64,000 nt of DNA, from positions 124,001 to 188,000 of the forward strand of contig NZ_PRLE01000003.1 of the NCBI RefSeq assembly GCF_003287495.1, in the 5' to 3' direction. Origin of the DNA: Faecalibacterium prausnitzii (GTDB lineage: Bacteria > Bacillota > Clostridia > Oscillospirales > Ruminococcaceae). Position numbers and translations under genes: made by a program. Each line of letters opens with the position of its first letter. Position 1 is the first letter of the stretch. The notes beneath the pieces are model-generated. The model did not search any database. It was not told the DNA's origin and saw only the letters and a list, made by a program, of their open reading frames with translations. Shown here piece by piece: positions 26,368 through 35,398 of this stretch.

Positions 26368-27029
26368 CGCGTTTTCCCTTTCTGCTTCTGTTCCAGCATG
26401 TTCACGGCCAGCAGCACCACCGCCGAGATGGCCAGGTTGACCAGCACCCAGCGGAACGCCAGCGCCTCGTTGTCGGTGCGCCAGAGCTGGTAGACCGTGG
26501 TGGAGATGGTGGCCGTCCTGCCCGGGGTGTAACCGGCGATCATGCTGGTGGCACCGTACTCACCCAGCGCGCGGGCAAAGGTGAGCACCGTACCGGCCAG
26601 AATGCCCTGGCGGCAGACGGGCATCCGCACCCGCCAGAAAATGTAGGTGTTGGAAAGGCCCAGCGTCCGGCCAGCGTCGGCCAGGTCCTCGTCAAAGGCT
26701 TCAAACGCGCCGCGGGCCGTGCGGTACATCAGCGGGAACGACACCACCGCCGCCGCAAACACCGCCGACCACCAGGTCATGGGCACCTTGATGCCAAACC
26801 GGGCAAGGAAAATGCCAAATGGCCGTTTGACACCGAAAAGCAGCAGCAGGAAGTACCCCACGACCGTGGGCGGCAGCACCATGGGCAGGGTGAGCACCAC
26901 GTCCAGCAGGCCTTTGACCAGCCGGGGCAGTTTGGCTACATAGTACGCGGCAAAAATGCCCGTAAAGAACACTGCCACGCAGGCAATGGCCGCAATGCGC
27001 AGCGAGTTATAAAGCGGATACCAGTCCAT
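26364..27029 (-). CDS. modB: Molybdate ABC transporter permease ModB
   Basis: 221 residues, about five membrane helices. The EAA loop for contact with the ATPase is visible as EDLADAGRTLGLSNTYIFWR, and the TLPMVLPPTVVGYFLL segment is typical of ModB. It ends overlapping modC and starts overlapping the modA stop, so the three transport genes are translationally coupled. Confidence 0.92.
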   Translation of the reverse strand: MDWYPLYNSLRIAAIACVAVFFTGIFAAYYVAKLPRLVKGLLDVVLTLPMVLPPTVVGYFLLLLFGVKRPFGIFLARFGIKVPMTWWSAVFAAAVVSFPLMYRTARGAFEAFDEDLADAGRTLGLSNTYIFWRVRMPVCRQGILAGTVLTFARALGEYGATSMIAGYTPGRTATISTTVYQLWRTDNEALAFRWVLVNLAISAVVLLAVNMLEQKQKGKTR

Positions 27030-27880
27030 TATTTCACCATGGCAAAGCCAACACTCGTAAAGATGGCCGCGGCATCGTCGGTGGTGAGATAATCCAGGAA
27101 AGCCTGTGCCTCATCGGCGTGCTCGGTGGAAGCGGTCAGCGCAGCGGGGTAGATGACCGGGCTGCACTCCTCAGCGGTAGCCTGGTCCACCGTTTCCAGA
27201 CCGGCAGAGAACGCGTCGGTAGCGTAGACGATGCCGCAGTCGGCAGCAGCTTCCTTGACCTGGGTGGTGACTTCCTTGACGTTGGAGCCATAGGTGATCT
27301 TGTTGCCGCTCTCCAGCTCGTCCAGGATGCCCAGGTTGGTCAGGATCTCAACAGAGTAGCTGCCCACGGGCACATCCTCGTTGCCCAGAGCGATCCGCTT
27401 GCACGGATCGGTGCCGATGTCCTCAAAGCTCTGGATGTCGGCGGGGTTTCCCTCGGGAACCGCCAGAACGACCTTGTTCTCCAGCAGATCAACGCGGGTG
27501 TTGGTGTTGATGAGATCCTCATCCTGCAGGGCGTTCATCTGCTTCTGAGCGGCAGAGAGAAACAGATCGCAGTCCGCGCCCTCCTCGATCTGGGTCTTCA
27601 GGGTGCCGGAGGAATCAAAGTTGAAGACCAGCTCCACGTTGGGGGCCACGGTCTTGTACTGCTCGGCGATCTCGTTCAGAGTCTCTGTCAGGGAAGCAGC
27701 GGCAAAGACGGTCAGCTGGACGCTCTCGCCGGAAGCTTCGGAAGAAGCAGCGGCAGAGGAAGCCACGGCCTCGGAAGAGGCGGAAGCGGCCTGAGAGGAA
27801 GCAGCGGAGCCGCCGCAGGCACTCAGCAGCAGGGAAGCGGACAGGGCCAGAGAGCCCAGGATCAGGGCACGACGTTTCAT
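27029..27880 (-). CDS. modA: Molybdate-binding lipoprotein ModA
   Basis: 283 residues. A lipoprotein signal MKRRALILGSLALSASLLLS with the lipobox LLSAC (Cys22), a Ser/Ala-rich linker, then the binding fold starting LTVFAAASLTETLNEIAEQY and containing NFDSSGTLKTQIEEGADCDL, typical oxyanion-contacting segments of ModA. Anchored outside the membrane, it hands molybdate or tungstate to ModBC. Start chosen at the ATG just before the basic signal; an upstream ATG lacks a signal-like context. Confidence 0.93.
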   Translation of the reverse strand: MKRRALILGSLALSASLLLSACGGSAASSQAASASSEAVASSAAASSEASGESVQLTVFAAASLTETLNEIAEQYKTVAPNVELVFNFDSSGTLKTQIEEGADCDLFLSAAQKQMNALQDEDLINTNTRVDLLENKVVLAVPEGNPADIQSFEDIGTDPCKRIALGNEDVPVGSYSVEILTNLGILDELESGNKITYGSNVKEVTTQVKEAAADCGIVYATDAFSAGLETVDQATAEECSPVIYPAALTASTEHADEAQAFLDYLTTDDAAAIFTSVGFAMVK

Positions 27881-27916
27881 GTTGTTCCAAACCTCCAGAA
27901 AATGTAAAGGCATCGA

Positions 27917-28849
27917 TCAGCGCGCGCAGTCGCGCACTTCTCCGCGCAGGAGCCCCAGCGCGTGGGGCATCTGCGGCAGAAACACATCCATGCTTTCGCA
28001 TACTGCTTTCGGGCTGCCGGGCAGGTTGACGATCAGCGTCTTCCCCCGGATGACCGACACCGCGCGGGAGAGCATCGCGCGGGGGGTGATGGCCAGCGAA
28101 GCAGCCCGGATGGCCTCGGCAATGCCGGGGGCCAGGCGGGTGGCCACGGCCATGGTGGCCTCTGGGGTCACATCCCGGGGGCCAAAGCCGGTGCCGCCGG
28201 TGGTCAGGATCAAATCGAGCTGGCGCTGGTCGGCCAGGCGCGTCAGGGTGGTCTTCAGGGCTGCGGCGTCGTCCGCCAGCAGGATCTGCTCCACCACCTC
28301 ATAGCCCTCGGCTTCCAGCCGCTGGACGATGGCGGGGCCGCTCTTGTCCTCCCGCTCGCCCCGGGCGCCCTTATCGCTCAGGGTGATGACCGCCGCCTGC
28401 CAGGGCAGGGGCTCGGCGCGGGGGATGAGCTTCATTTCGTCGCCCACCTTGATGTGGCCGCCGTGGAGCACCTTGGCAAACACGCCCTCCCGGGGCATGA
28501 TGCAGTCGCCCACGGCCTTGTAGATGGCGCAGTGGTTGTGGCACTCCTTGCCGATCTGGGTCATCTGGAGCAGGACATCGCCCACCGCCAGCAGGGTGCC
28601 CACGGGCAGGGTGCGGAAATCGAACCCGTCCACCACCAGATTTTCGCCAAACGCGCCATAAGCCACATCGGCCCCCTTGGCGCGGAACGCTTCGATTTTT
28701 TCCAGCCCCAGCAGGCTGACCTGCCGGTGCCAGTTGCCACCGTGGGCGTCGCCCACAATGCCCCACTCCGGGGTCAGGTCGGCTTCCGGGATGGCGTGCT
28801 TCTGCACGCCCCGGACTTCGGAAATGCAAATTGCCTGGATGATTCCCAT
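27917..28849 (-). CDS. MOSC domain - MogA/MoaB fusion protein
   Basis: 310 residues. Residues 1-145 form a MOSC domain (EWGIVGDAHGGNWHRQVSLL, later GKECHNHCAIY with the conserved Cys), and residues 150-300 form a MogA/MoaB adenylyltransferase domain (AVITLSDKGARGEREDKSGP, LILTTGGTGFGPRDVTPEAT, NLPGSPKAV). MogA activates molybdopterin with AMP before MoeA adds the metal; MOSC domains sulfurate or carry the cofactor. The fusion puts two cofactor steps in one chain. It lies in the operon between modA and moaA. Confidence 0.9.
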   Translation of the reverse strand: MGIIQAICISEVRGVQKHAIPEADLTPEWGIVGDAHGGNWHRQVSLLGLEKIEAFRAKGADVAYGAFGENLVVDGFDFRTLPVGTLLAVGDVLLQMTQIGKECHNHCAIYKAVGDCIMPREGVFAKVLHGGHIKVGDEMKLIPRAEPLPWQAAVITLSDKGARGEREDKSGPAIVQRLEAEGYEVVEQILLADDAAALKTTLTRLADQRQLDLILTTGGTGFGPRDVTPEATMAVATRLAPGIAEAIRAASLAITPRAMLSRAVSVIRGKTLIVNLPGSPKAVCESMDVFLPQMPHALGLLRGEVRDCAR

Positions 28850-28879
28850 AAGTATAAAATCCTCGATGTTTTTCTATTT

Positions 28880-29842
28880 TCAGCCGCCAATGGCCGCCAT
28901 GACGTGCTGTTCCGTGATCGGACCCGTGCCAAAACAGTGGGACCGGGGCTTTTCGTAGATGGTAGCTGCCATGGCCTGTTCCAGCGCCGCGTCGCCGGCC
29001 CCGCCGCGGAGCAGGGCCCGCAGATCGGTGCCCTCGCCGTAGCACAGGCAGGGCTTGAGCAGGCCGGTGCTGGTCACCCGCGCCCGGTTGCAGCTGGCGC
29101 AAAACGCGTGGCTCACGGCCTCGATCCAGCCGATGCGGCCCAGCAGCCGGGCGCTGGCGTCGTAGTGGGCCGGGCCGTTGCCCCGGTGCTCGTCCACCGG
29201 GTGCAGATCGGGCCACTGGGCCAACAGCAGTTTGCGGGCCTCCGCCGGGGCAAGACCGCGGCTCTCCGCCCCCGCGCCGATGGGCATGACCTCGATGAAC
29301 CGCACATCCACCGGGCGGCTCTGAGCCAGCTTCGCCACCGGGAGCACCCGGCCCTCGCAGCCCGCCAGCAGCACAAAGTTGATTTTGGTGTGGAGCCCCG
29401 CCGCCAGACTGGCGTCCAGCCCGGCCAGCACGTTCCCGAGCTGGTCAAAGCCCGTGATGGCTTGGAACGTTTCCGGGTCGGCGGCGTCCAGGCTGATGTT
29501 CACGCCGTCCACGCCCGCGGCTTTCAGTGCCGGGACCAGCTCCGCCAGCCGGACACCGTTGGTGGTCAGGGTCACTTCCTCCACGCCGGGCAGCCGCTTG
29601 AGGGCCGCGATAAAATCCGTGACCCCCTTGCGCACCAGCGGCTCCCCGCCCGTGATCTTGAAGCGGGGAATGCCCAGATGCACCGCCGCCCGCGCAACGC
29701 GCAGGAATTCTTCGTAGGTCAAGATCTGCTCGTGGGGCGTGAACTCCACCCCGTGGGGCATACAATATTTGCAGCGCAGGTTGCAGCGGTCGGTGATGGA
29801 CAGGCGCAGGTAATTGATGTTCCGCCCGAAATGATCTTTCAA
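28880..29842 (-). CDS. moaA: GTP 3',8-cyclase MoaA
   Basis: 320 residues, radical SAM enzyme for the first step of molybdopterin synthesis. The SAM cluster motif is [12 protein letters not shown] (Cys20, 24, 27) and the C-terminal second cluster is in [10 protein letters not shown] plus [20 protein letters not shown] is the SAM GGE motif. The protein normally ends with two conserved glycines; this one ends AAIGG, which fits. It overlaps moaC by four bases. Confidence 0.95.
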   Translation of the reverse strand: MKDHFGRNINYLRLSITDRCNLRCKYCMPHGVEFTPHEQILTYEEFLRVARAAVHLGIPRFKITGGEPLVRKGVTDFIAALKRLPGVEEVTLTTNGVRLAELVPALKAAGVDGVNISLDAADPETFQAITGFDQLGNVLAGLDASLAAGLHTKINFVLLAGCEGRVLPVAKLAQSRPVDVRFIEVMPIGAGAESRGLAPAEARKLLLAQWPDLHPVDEHRGNGPAHYDASARLLGRIGWIEAVSHAFCASCNRARVTSTGLLKPCLCYGEGTDLRALLRGGAGDAALEQAMAATIYEKPRSHCFGTGPITEQHVMAAIGG

Positions 29843-30330
29843 TGCTCTTGCTCCTCAAAATAAAAATCGCCGCTCTTGCCGCCGTGCTTTTCCACCAGAT
29901 GGATCTCGCCCAGCGTCATCCGCTTGTCAATGGCCTTGCACATATCGTAGACCGTCAGCAGAGCCACCGAAACGCCGGTCAGGGCCTCCATCTCCACGCC
30001 GGTCTGGCCCTCGCACCGGACGGTGCACTCCGCCTCGATGCTGTGCTCCTCCGGGTGGAGGGTGAATTCCACGGCGCTCTTGGTCAGCAGCAGGGTGTGG
30101 CAGAGGGGGATCAGGTCGCTGGTGCGCTTGGTGGCCATGATGCCAGCCACCTGCGCCACGCCCAGCACATCGCCCTTTTTGGCGCGGCCCTCGGCCACGG
30201 CCGCAAAGCACTCCGGGCTCATGGTGACGCGGCCCACGGCCACTGCCGTGCGGTGGGTGACGGCTTTTTCGCCCACATCCACCATCCGGGCATTGCCCGC
30301 AGCGTCCACATGGGTAAAATGATTGTCCAT
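29839..30330 (-). CDS. moaC: Cyclic pyranopterin monophosphate synthase MoaC
   Basis: 163 residues. Family motifs are [42 protein letters not shown]-like ([20 protein letters not shown]) and MCKAIDKRM. It converts the MoaA product into cPMP. Second gene of the operon, five bases after the molybdopterin-binding gene. Confidence 0.95.
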   Translation of the reverse strand: MDNHFTHVDAAGNARMVDVGEKAVTHRTAVAVGRVTMSPECFAAVAEGRAKKGDVLGVAQVAGIMATKRTSDLIPLCHTLLLTKSAVEFTLHPEEHSIEAECTVRCEGQTGVEMEALTGVSVALLTVYDMCKAIDKRMTLGEIHLVEKHGGKSGDFYFEEQEH

Positions 30331-30335
30331 TCCGT

Positions 30336-31358
30336 TTAAACTCCTTTTCCGAAACCGCAGTTGGGCCAGGTGCAGACCTTGCAGTTCAGGCAGAGGCCGC
30401 CCTCGCCATAAGCGGCGATCTGCTCCCTGGTCACCGGCACGCCGGCTGCCAGGTAGGGCAGCACCAAGTCAAAAATCGTCCGCTTGGCGTACATCACACA
30501 GCCGGGCAGGCCGCAGACCGGGCGGCCATCGTCCGTATAGCTGAGCAGGAACATGGCACCGGGCAGCACCGGGGCACCATAAGTGACCACGTTCACGCCT
30601 GCATTTTTGATGGCCAGCGGGGTCTTGTCGTCAGGGTCCACGCTCATGCCGCCGGTGCAGAGCACCATGTCCACACCGTCGGCCAGAAATTCTTTGATCT
30701 TCTCGGTCACAGCCGCGTGATCATCCGGCAGGAGAACGTGGTGGGTCACTTCGGCCCCATACTCGGCCAGCTTTGCCTTGATGACCGGGGTGAACTGGTC
30801 CTGAATGCGGCCATAGTACACCTCACTGCCCGTGGTGACGAGGCCCACTTTCAGGGCGCGGTAGGGGGTCAGGGTAAGCAGCGGGGTATTGCCCGCCGTC
30901 TCGCGGGCCTCGGCCATCTTCTCTTTCTCAATGACCAGCGGGATGACCCGCATTCCGGCCAGCTTGTCGCCCTTTTTCACGGGGCCGGCGTGCCGGGTGG
31001 CGATCATCATTTCGCCCAGGCTGTTCACGGCGTAGAGTCGCTGGCGGTCCAGCGTGAACAGGCCGTCCACCTGTGCCGTCAGCTCAATTTTGCCCTCGCT
31101 GGGCTCGCTGGCGTCCATGTAGTCGTTCCGGCTCATCTCGCACAGGATCCGCGCGGCCTCGTTCTCATGGAAGCGGGTGTCATCTTTTTCCCAGATGTAG
31201 ACATGCTCCTTGCCCACGCTCAGCAGGACAGGCACGTCCTCCGGGGCAATGATATGGCCTTTTTGGAAGACCGGGCCTTTCTTGACCCCCGGGATGATCT
31301 GGGTGATATCGTGGCAGAGCACCTGCCCAATGGCATCCTCCGTACGCATCAGCTTCAT
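30336..31358 (-). CDS. Molybdopterin-binding (MoeA/CinA-like) protein with C-terminal Cys cluster
   Basis: 340 residues. The central MPT-binding domain contains [20 protein letters not shown], and the first 160 residues ([20 protein letters not shown]) resemble a MoeA-related domain. The C-terminus is a cysteine cluster, [17 protein letters not shown], that could bind a metal or Fe-S centre. This group occurs with molybdenum enzymes in Clostridia and Deltaproteobacteria; its exact step is not established. First gene of the operon. Start set by AAGGGAGCG about ten bases upstream, far better than the longer open frame. Confidence 0.8.
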   Translation of the reverse strand: MKLMRTEDAIGQVLCHDITQIIPGVKKGPVFQKGHIIAPEDVPVLLSVGKEHVYIWEKDDTRFHENEAARILCEMSRNDYMDASEPSEGKIELTAQVDGLFTLDRQRLYAVNSLGEMMIATRHAGPVKKGDKLAGMRVIPLVIEKEKMAEARETAGNTPLLTLTPYRALKVGLVTTGSEVYYGRIQDQFTPVIKAKLAEYGAEVTHHVLLPDDHAAVTEKIKEFLADGVDMVLCTGGMSVDPDDKTPLAIKNAGVNVVTYGAPVLPGAMFLLSYTDDGRPVCGLPGCVMYAKRTIFDLVLPYLAAGVPVTREQIAAYGEGGLCLNCKVCTWPNCGFGKGV

Positions 31359-31393
31359 AAAAACACGCTCCCTTTCGCGCGAACCCTCGCTTG

Positions 31394-31415
31394 TTATATT
31401 CTTTATAGAGTATAA
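31394..31415. promoter_or_regulatory. Palindromic operator, candidate ModE-type site
   Basis: A 22-base element in which 18 positions are self-complementary; the outer arms are TTATA and TATAA and the inner arms TCT and AGA. It overlaps the -10 box of the molybdenum operon and lies 26 bases upstream of the regulator's -35 element. Occupation by the divergent ModE-like protein would block the operon. Inference. Confidence 0.5.
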
Positions 31416-31437
31416 TGGAAATCCCCGCAAAAATCAA
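31409..31437 (-). promoter_or_regulatory. Promoter of the nine-gene molybdenum operon
   Basis: Minus strand TTGATT (31437-31432), 17 bases, TATACT (31414-31409), about 50 bases before the start of the molybdopterin-binding protein gene. Confidence 0.75.
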
Positions 31438-31440
31438 CCA

Positions 31441-31469
31441 TTGTGTCAAAGAAACAATAATGGTATAAT
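31441..31469 (+). promoter_or_regulatory. Promoter of the ModE-like regulator
   Basis: TTGTGT (31441-31446), 17 bases, TATAAT (31464-31469). Confidence 0.7.
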
Positions 31470-31485
31470 ATCTTTGTGAAAAGAG

Positions 31486-31914
31486 ATGAAAATACAGGAA
31501 AAATCGAAAGGAAGTGTCTCTGTTCTGATGACGCAGGAACGCCCGGGAAGCACGGCCCGGGGCCCGCAGCATGTTATGATGAAGCTGCAAATTTATAATA
31601 CAAGTCCACATTTCGGCAAGGGCATCGTCTCCATTATGATGCTGGTGCGGCAGGGCAGCTCCCTGCGGGCCGCCTGCGCCCAGATGGGGCTCTCCTACTC
31701 CAAGGCGTGGCGGCTGCTCAAGAGCGCTGAGGCCGACCTTGGCATCCCCCTGCTGGACACCCAGAAAGGCGGCACCAAACGGGCGGGCAGCACCCTGACC
31801 CCTCAGGGCGAAGAGCTGCTGGACCGCTACCTCGCCTTTGAAAAAGAAGCCCGGGAGGCCGTGTTTGCGGCGTTTGAAAAGCATTTCAAGGCCGACGACG
31901 CGTTCCAGAAATAA
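31486..31914 (+). CDS. ModE-like winged-helix regulator (N-terminal domain only)
   Basis: Up to 142 residues. The LysR/ModE-type winged helix is clear: GKGIVSIMMLVRQGSSLRAA, CAQMGLSYSKAWRLLKSAEA, then LLDTQKGGTKRAGSTLTPQG. The molybdate-binding MOP domains of classical ModE are absent, as in many Firmicutes homologues, so the effector is unclear. Divergent from the molybdenum operon, which makes it the probable regulator. Start is uncertain: ATG 31486 is only about 11 bases from the predicted transcript start; ATG 31528 is an alternative. Confidence 0.83.
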   Translation: MKIQEKSKGSVSVLMTQERPGSTARGPQHVMMKLQIYNTSPHFGKGIVSIMMLVRQGSSLRAACAQMGLSYSKAWRLLKSAEADLGIPLLDTQKGGTKRAGSTLTPQGEELLDRYLAFEKEAREAVFAAFEKHFKADDAFQK

Positions 31915-31920
31915 GCACGC

Positions 31921-31952
31921 AAAAAGGCAGTGCCGGGCGGCACTGCCTTTTT
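31921..31952. terminator. Bidirectional terminator
   Basis: AAAAAGGCAGTGCC, GGGC loop, GGCACTGCCTTTTT, between two convergent genes. Confidence 0.93.
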
Positions 31953-31962
31953 GATACGCTGT

Positions 31963-32646
31963 TCAATAAAACATGGCGAAATATTCCTGATAGCTCTCCA
32001 ACACGAATTCGAGGTGCTCTTTCATGTAGAAATAGGCGTGCTCGCTCTTGTGGTCCCGTATCGCCTCATAAATTTTCTGGTGCTGTGCCTCCAGCTGCGG
32101 GGACATGCTCCGCTGCCGGGCCGGCGGGATGAGGGCCGAGAGGGTGGGGTCCGTTTCCAGCCGGTGGCTCTGCTGGACCCAGTCCGCCACCAGCGGGTTA
32201 TGCACCATTTCCACCAACACATCGTGGAAATGATCCATCGGCAGGGCCGTGTGGACATTCTTGCGCAGCTGTTCCAGTTCCTCCGGGGTGGCGGTCTGGG
32301 CGGCCTGCCGGGCAATGGCGGGTTCCAGCAGCAGCCGGGCCCGGGTAGCCTGAACGAACGATTCACAGTACTTTTTCAGGTCCATGCTGGCGGGGGCCAG
32401 CTCACTGGCATCCACTGCCACAAAGCTGCCCTTGCCCTTGCGGGTCTCGATGACACCTGCCTCGCTGAGGATCTGCAGGGCCTTGCGCACCGTGATGCGG
32501 CTGACCCCCATCATCTCAATGAGCTCTTTCTCGCTGGGGAGCAGGTCCCCTTTTTTGTACACGCCCTGCGCGATCATGCTTTTGACCTGCTCCAGCACCT
32601 GCGTATACAGCTTGACGCCGGTTTTGACTCGATATTGATTGGCCAT
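31963..32646 (-). CDS. GntR-family regulator, FadR/FCD subfamily
   Basis: 227 residues. N-terminal GntR winged helix (KGDLLPSEKELIEMMGVSRI, then TVRKALQILSEAGVIETRKG) and an all-helical FCD effector domain with the likely metal/ligand residues D and H in MDHFHDVLVEMVHNP and the C-terminal AYFYMKEHLEFV. FCD regulators usually sense carboxylic acids such as sugar acids or lactate. It lies next to the molybdoenzyme genes but is not clearly in their transcript. Confidence 0.88.
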   Translation of the reverse strand: MANQYRVKTGVKLYTQVLEQVKSMIAQGVYKKGDLLPSEKELIEMMGVSRITVRKALQILSEAGVIETRKGKGSFVAVDASELAPASMDLKKYCESFVQATRARLLLEPAIARQAAQTATPEELEQLRKNVHTALPMDHFHDVLVEMVHNPLVADWVQQSHRLETDPTLSALIPPARQRSMSPQLEAQHQKIYEAIRDHKSEHAYFYMKEHLEFVLESYQEYFAMFY

Positions 32647-32737
32647 AAAATTTTCTTTTTCCTATTCTAAGCTTTTAAAAGCTATTTTCCCATTTCCAAC
32701 GATCGCATTTCCGCACAGGTTCAGTTTAGCACAGAAA

Positions 32738-32773
32738 AAAGCGCAGTGCAACTTGTTTTGCACCGCGCTTTCA
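32738..32773 (-). terminator. Intrinsic terminator of the molybdoenzyme operon
   Basis: The arms AAAGCGC-GTGCAA and TTGCAC-GCGCTTT pair around a short loop; on the minus strand TTTTTTC follows. Confidence 0.85.
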
Positions 32774-32792
32774 AAAACTGTGATTTTAAAGG

Positions 32793-33260
32793 TTACTCCG
32801 CTGCCTGACGGGCCTTGAACTCGTCTTCGGTCAGCAGCACCAGAGCGCCCGTGGGGCAGACCTTGACGCAGGCAGGCAGCATCCCGGCGCGCTGGCGCTC
32901 GATGCAGGCGTCGCACTTGCGCATCTTGCCGTCCGGGCCAAAGCTGGGCACGCCGTAAGGGCAGGCCCTGGCGCAGGCGCGGCAGCCGATGCAGTTGGTG
33001 GTATCGTACAGGGTAAAGCCGGTCTCGGCGTCCTTGGTCAGGCAGCCGCGGGGGCAGCCCGTCACGCAGGGCGCGTCGGCGCAGTGCATACAGGACACGG
33101 AGTGGAAGCTCAGGTCGCCCTGTTTGTTCTCCAGGGTAAAGGTGTGGCGGAACGGCTGCTGGCCGCTGGCCACATCCACATCGTTCTGGTCGATGCAGGC
33201 CAGGGCGCAGGCACCGCAGGCCGAGCACTTGGCCGAATCAAAAAACAGATATTTCTTCAT
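32793..33260 (-). CDS. Four-cluster ferredoxin subunit (DmsB/HycB type)
   Basis: 155 residues with sixteen cysteines in four groups: CSACGACALAC, CMHCADAPCVTGCP, CIGCRACARACP and CDACIERQRAGMLPACVKVC. This is the electron-transfer subunit of molybdopterin oxidoreductases, carrying four [4Fe-4S] clusters. It has no signal and lies five bases downstream of the catalytic subunit gene. No membrane anchor subunit follows, so electrons likely go to or come from a soluble carrier. Confidence 0.93.
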   Translation of the reverse strand: MKKYLFFDSAKCSACGACALACIDQNDVDVASGQQPFRHTFTLENKQGDLSFHSVSCMHCADAPCVTGCPRGCLTKDAETGFTLYDTTNCIGCRACARACPYGVPSFGPDGKMRKCDACIERQRAGMLPACVKVCPTGALVLLTEDEFKARQAAE

Positions 33261-33265
33261 GGGGC

Positions 33266-35398
33266 TCAGCCCTCCTTTTTGACCGCGCAGCGGGTAGAGC
33301 GGTAAGCCGGGAAGCCCGAGTACGGGTCCAGATGATTCTCGTCCAGCAGGCTGTTGGCATCCGCCTCAGAGTAACCGTGGTACAGGTTGACCAGGCCCTC
33401 GGGCACGGTGTGGGTGGGGTGCACGTTCACCGTGACGCTGCCACGCAGGGTGGAAATGGTGACGCGGTCGCCGTCCTTGACGCCCAGCGCCTCGCAGTCC
33501 TCGTTGTTCATATCCGCGGTGGGCACGGGGCGGAGGCTGCGGTTGGCAGGCACGCCGTGCAGGCGGGAATGGATGGCGTTGGGGATGCGGCTGCCGGAGG
33601 TGAACATGAACGGATATTTCTCGGGGTCAGCACCGTCCAGCGGATCCTTATAGGTGGGCAGAGCGTCCAGGCCCCACTCGGGGTGGTTCTCCATGATGGC
33701 GCTCTTGAGCTCAAACTTGCCGGTGGGGGTCTTCAAACCCTTGTCCAGCTCCTGATAGTCCACATGGGGCTCGGGTTTACACACCGGGATGGGCAGGTCC
33801 ACTTTCTTGAGCTGCTCCACGGTAAAGCCCAGGTCATCCAGAATGTACTTCTGGACAAAGGACTCATAGCCCTCTTTCAGCTGCTCATCGGGCAGGTCCA
33901 TGTAGCGGGCCAGCTCGGTGACGATGTCGGTGTCGCTCTTGGCCTGGCCCAGGGGCTGGATGGCCGGGCTGGTGTACCAGGCCGTGCCGCCGGGGTAGGG
34001 TTTGAACTCGCCGCGCTCAAAGCTGGAGCAGGCGGGCAGCACGATGTCGGCGTACTTGGCGGCATCGGTCATGAACAGGTCGGTATCCACAAAGAAGTCC
34101 AGGCTCTCCAGGGCTTTGAACATCCGGCCGGAGTTGGGGAACATGCGGGCGTTCATGCCCAGCGCAAAGACAGCGCGGAGCGGGTAGGGCGTGCCCTCCA
34201 GGATCTGGCGGGGCATGTCCATGGCCTGCATCTCGCCCTCCAAATAGTTCCACAGCGGGAAGCGGGGAGCGCCCACGGGATCCTTGACGTTCTTCGGGCG
34301 GGTCTCGTACAGGTACTGGTGCTCATGGGCTTCCCAGCCGCAGCCAACGTGCATATAGCTGTGAGGGCTGAGCAGCTGGCCGCCTTTGCGGTCAAAGTTG
34401 CCGGTAATGGCGGTCAGTGCCATGACGGCGCGGTAGTTCTGCAGGCCGTTGCGGTGATGGCACAGGGGGGCCGAGGACTCGTTGCAGCTGATCCGCTTGT
34501 TCTCGTGGATGAGCTTGGCGGCCTCCACCACCTGGCTGTAGGGCACATCGGTCAGCTGCTCAATGTTGCTCTCGTTGAACTGGCTGACATACTCCGCGTA
34601 CTCGTCGAAGCCGTAGACGTATTTGTCGATGTAGGGCTTGTCGATCCAGCCGTTCTGGATCAGCACGTTGGCAATGGCGTGGGCCAGAGCGCCGTCGGTG
34701 CCGGTGCGGGGCTGGAGGAACAGGTCGGCCAGCTTCTCGCTGGCGGGGGTGCGGCGGGTGTCCACGATGAGGAACTTCAGGCCCTTTTCTTTCAGAGCCA
34801 TGGCACGGCGGGCCTTCATGTAAGAGGAGTAGAACGGATTGAATGCCCAGCCCAGGAACAGGTCGCTGTTGGCCATATCCGGCCTCCCCTGCTCACCAGC
34901 TGCCACTTTCCAGGCCATAAAGGCAGCGGTGTAGCAGGCGCTGGACTCACAGCCGTAGTTGGGGCTGCCGAAAGCGTAGGCCAGGCGGCGGAGCATCTGG
35001 CGGTACCACTTGGAGTAGCCGGAGTAGAACGCCACGCTCTCCGCGCCGTACTTTGCCTTGGCGGCATTCAGCCCCTTGGCGATCTCGGCGTAAGCCTCGT
35101 CCCAGGTGATGGGTTCAAACTTGCCCTCGCCGCGCTTGCCCACCCGCTTGAGAGGGGTGAGGACGCGATCCTCCCGGTAGATGTACTGGCGGTTGGACAG
35201 GCCCTTGGTGCACAGGCGGCCGTCGTTGGAGGGGTGACCGTCGATGCCCTCGATCTTGATAACCTTGCCATCCTTGATGTAGGCATTGATGCCGCAGTGC
35301 ATCCCGGGAGAGCAGATATCGCATATAGTATGGCGCACCTCGATGCCCGTGTCCGGGCCGGGGATCTTCGCCTTGATCTTGCGTTCCAGTTCCGTCAT
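33266..35398 (-). CDS. Molybdopterin oxidoreductase, catalytic subunit (DMSO-reductase superfamily)
   Basis: 710 residues. The N-terminal [4Fe-4S] site is Cys26, Cys29, Cys35 and Cys63 (CDICSPGMHC and GRLCTKGL). Molybdopterin-binding stretches follow (FYSGYSKWYRQMLRRLAYAF, LFLGWAFNPFYSSYMK, VDTRRTPASEKLADLF), with a candidate metal ligand Cys150 or Cys155 in YGCESSACYTAAF. The C-terminal MopB domain carries KDGDRVTISTLRGSVTV. There is no twin-arginine signal, so it is probably cytosolic. The substrate is not identifiable. GGAGG lies eight bases before the ATG. Confidence 0.9.
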   Translation of the reverse strand: MTELERKIKAKIPGPDTGIEVRHTICDICSPGMHCGINAYIKDGKVIKIEGIDGHPSNDGRLCTKGLSNRQYIYREDRVLTPLKRVGKRGEGKFEPITWDEAYAEIAKGLNAAKAKYGAESVAFYSGYSKWYRQMLRRLAYAFGSPNYGCESSACYTAAFMAWKVAAGEQGRPDMANSDLFLGWAFNPFYSSYMKARRAMALKEKGLKFLIVDTRRTPASEKLADLFLQPRTGTDGALAHAIANVLIQNGWIDKPYIDKYVYGFDEYAEYVSQFNESNIEQLTDVPYSQVVEAAKLIHENKRISCNESSAPLCHHRNGLQNYRAVMALTAITGNFDRKGGQLLSPHSYMHVGCGWEAHEHQYLYETRPKNVKDPVGAPRFPLWNYLEGEMQAMDMPRQILEGTPYPLRAVFALGMNARMFPNSGRMFKALESLDFFVDTDLFMTDAAKYADIVLPACSSFERGEFKPYPGGTAWYTSPAIQPLGQAKSDTDIVTELARYMDLPDEQLKEGYESFVQKYILDDLGFTVEQLKKVDLPIPVCKPEPHVDYQELDKGLKTPTGKFELKSAIMENHPEWGLDALPTYKDPLDGADPEKYPFMFTSGSRIPNAIHSRLHGVPANRSLRPVPTADMNNEDCEALGVKDGDRVTISTLRGSVTVNVHPTHTVPEGLVNLYHGYSEADANSLLDENHLDPYSGFPAYRSTRCAVKKEG

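Noticed and set aside
27962-29863. A 633-codon plus-strand frame
   Set aside because: Antisense to moaA and the MOSC-MogA gene.
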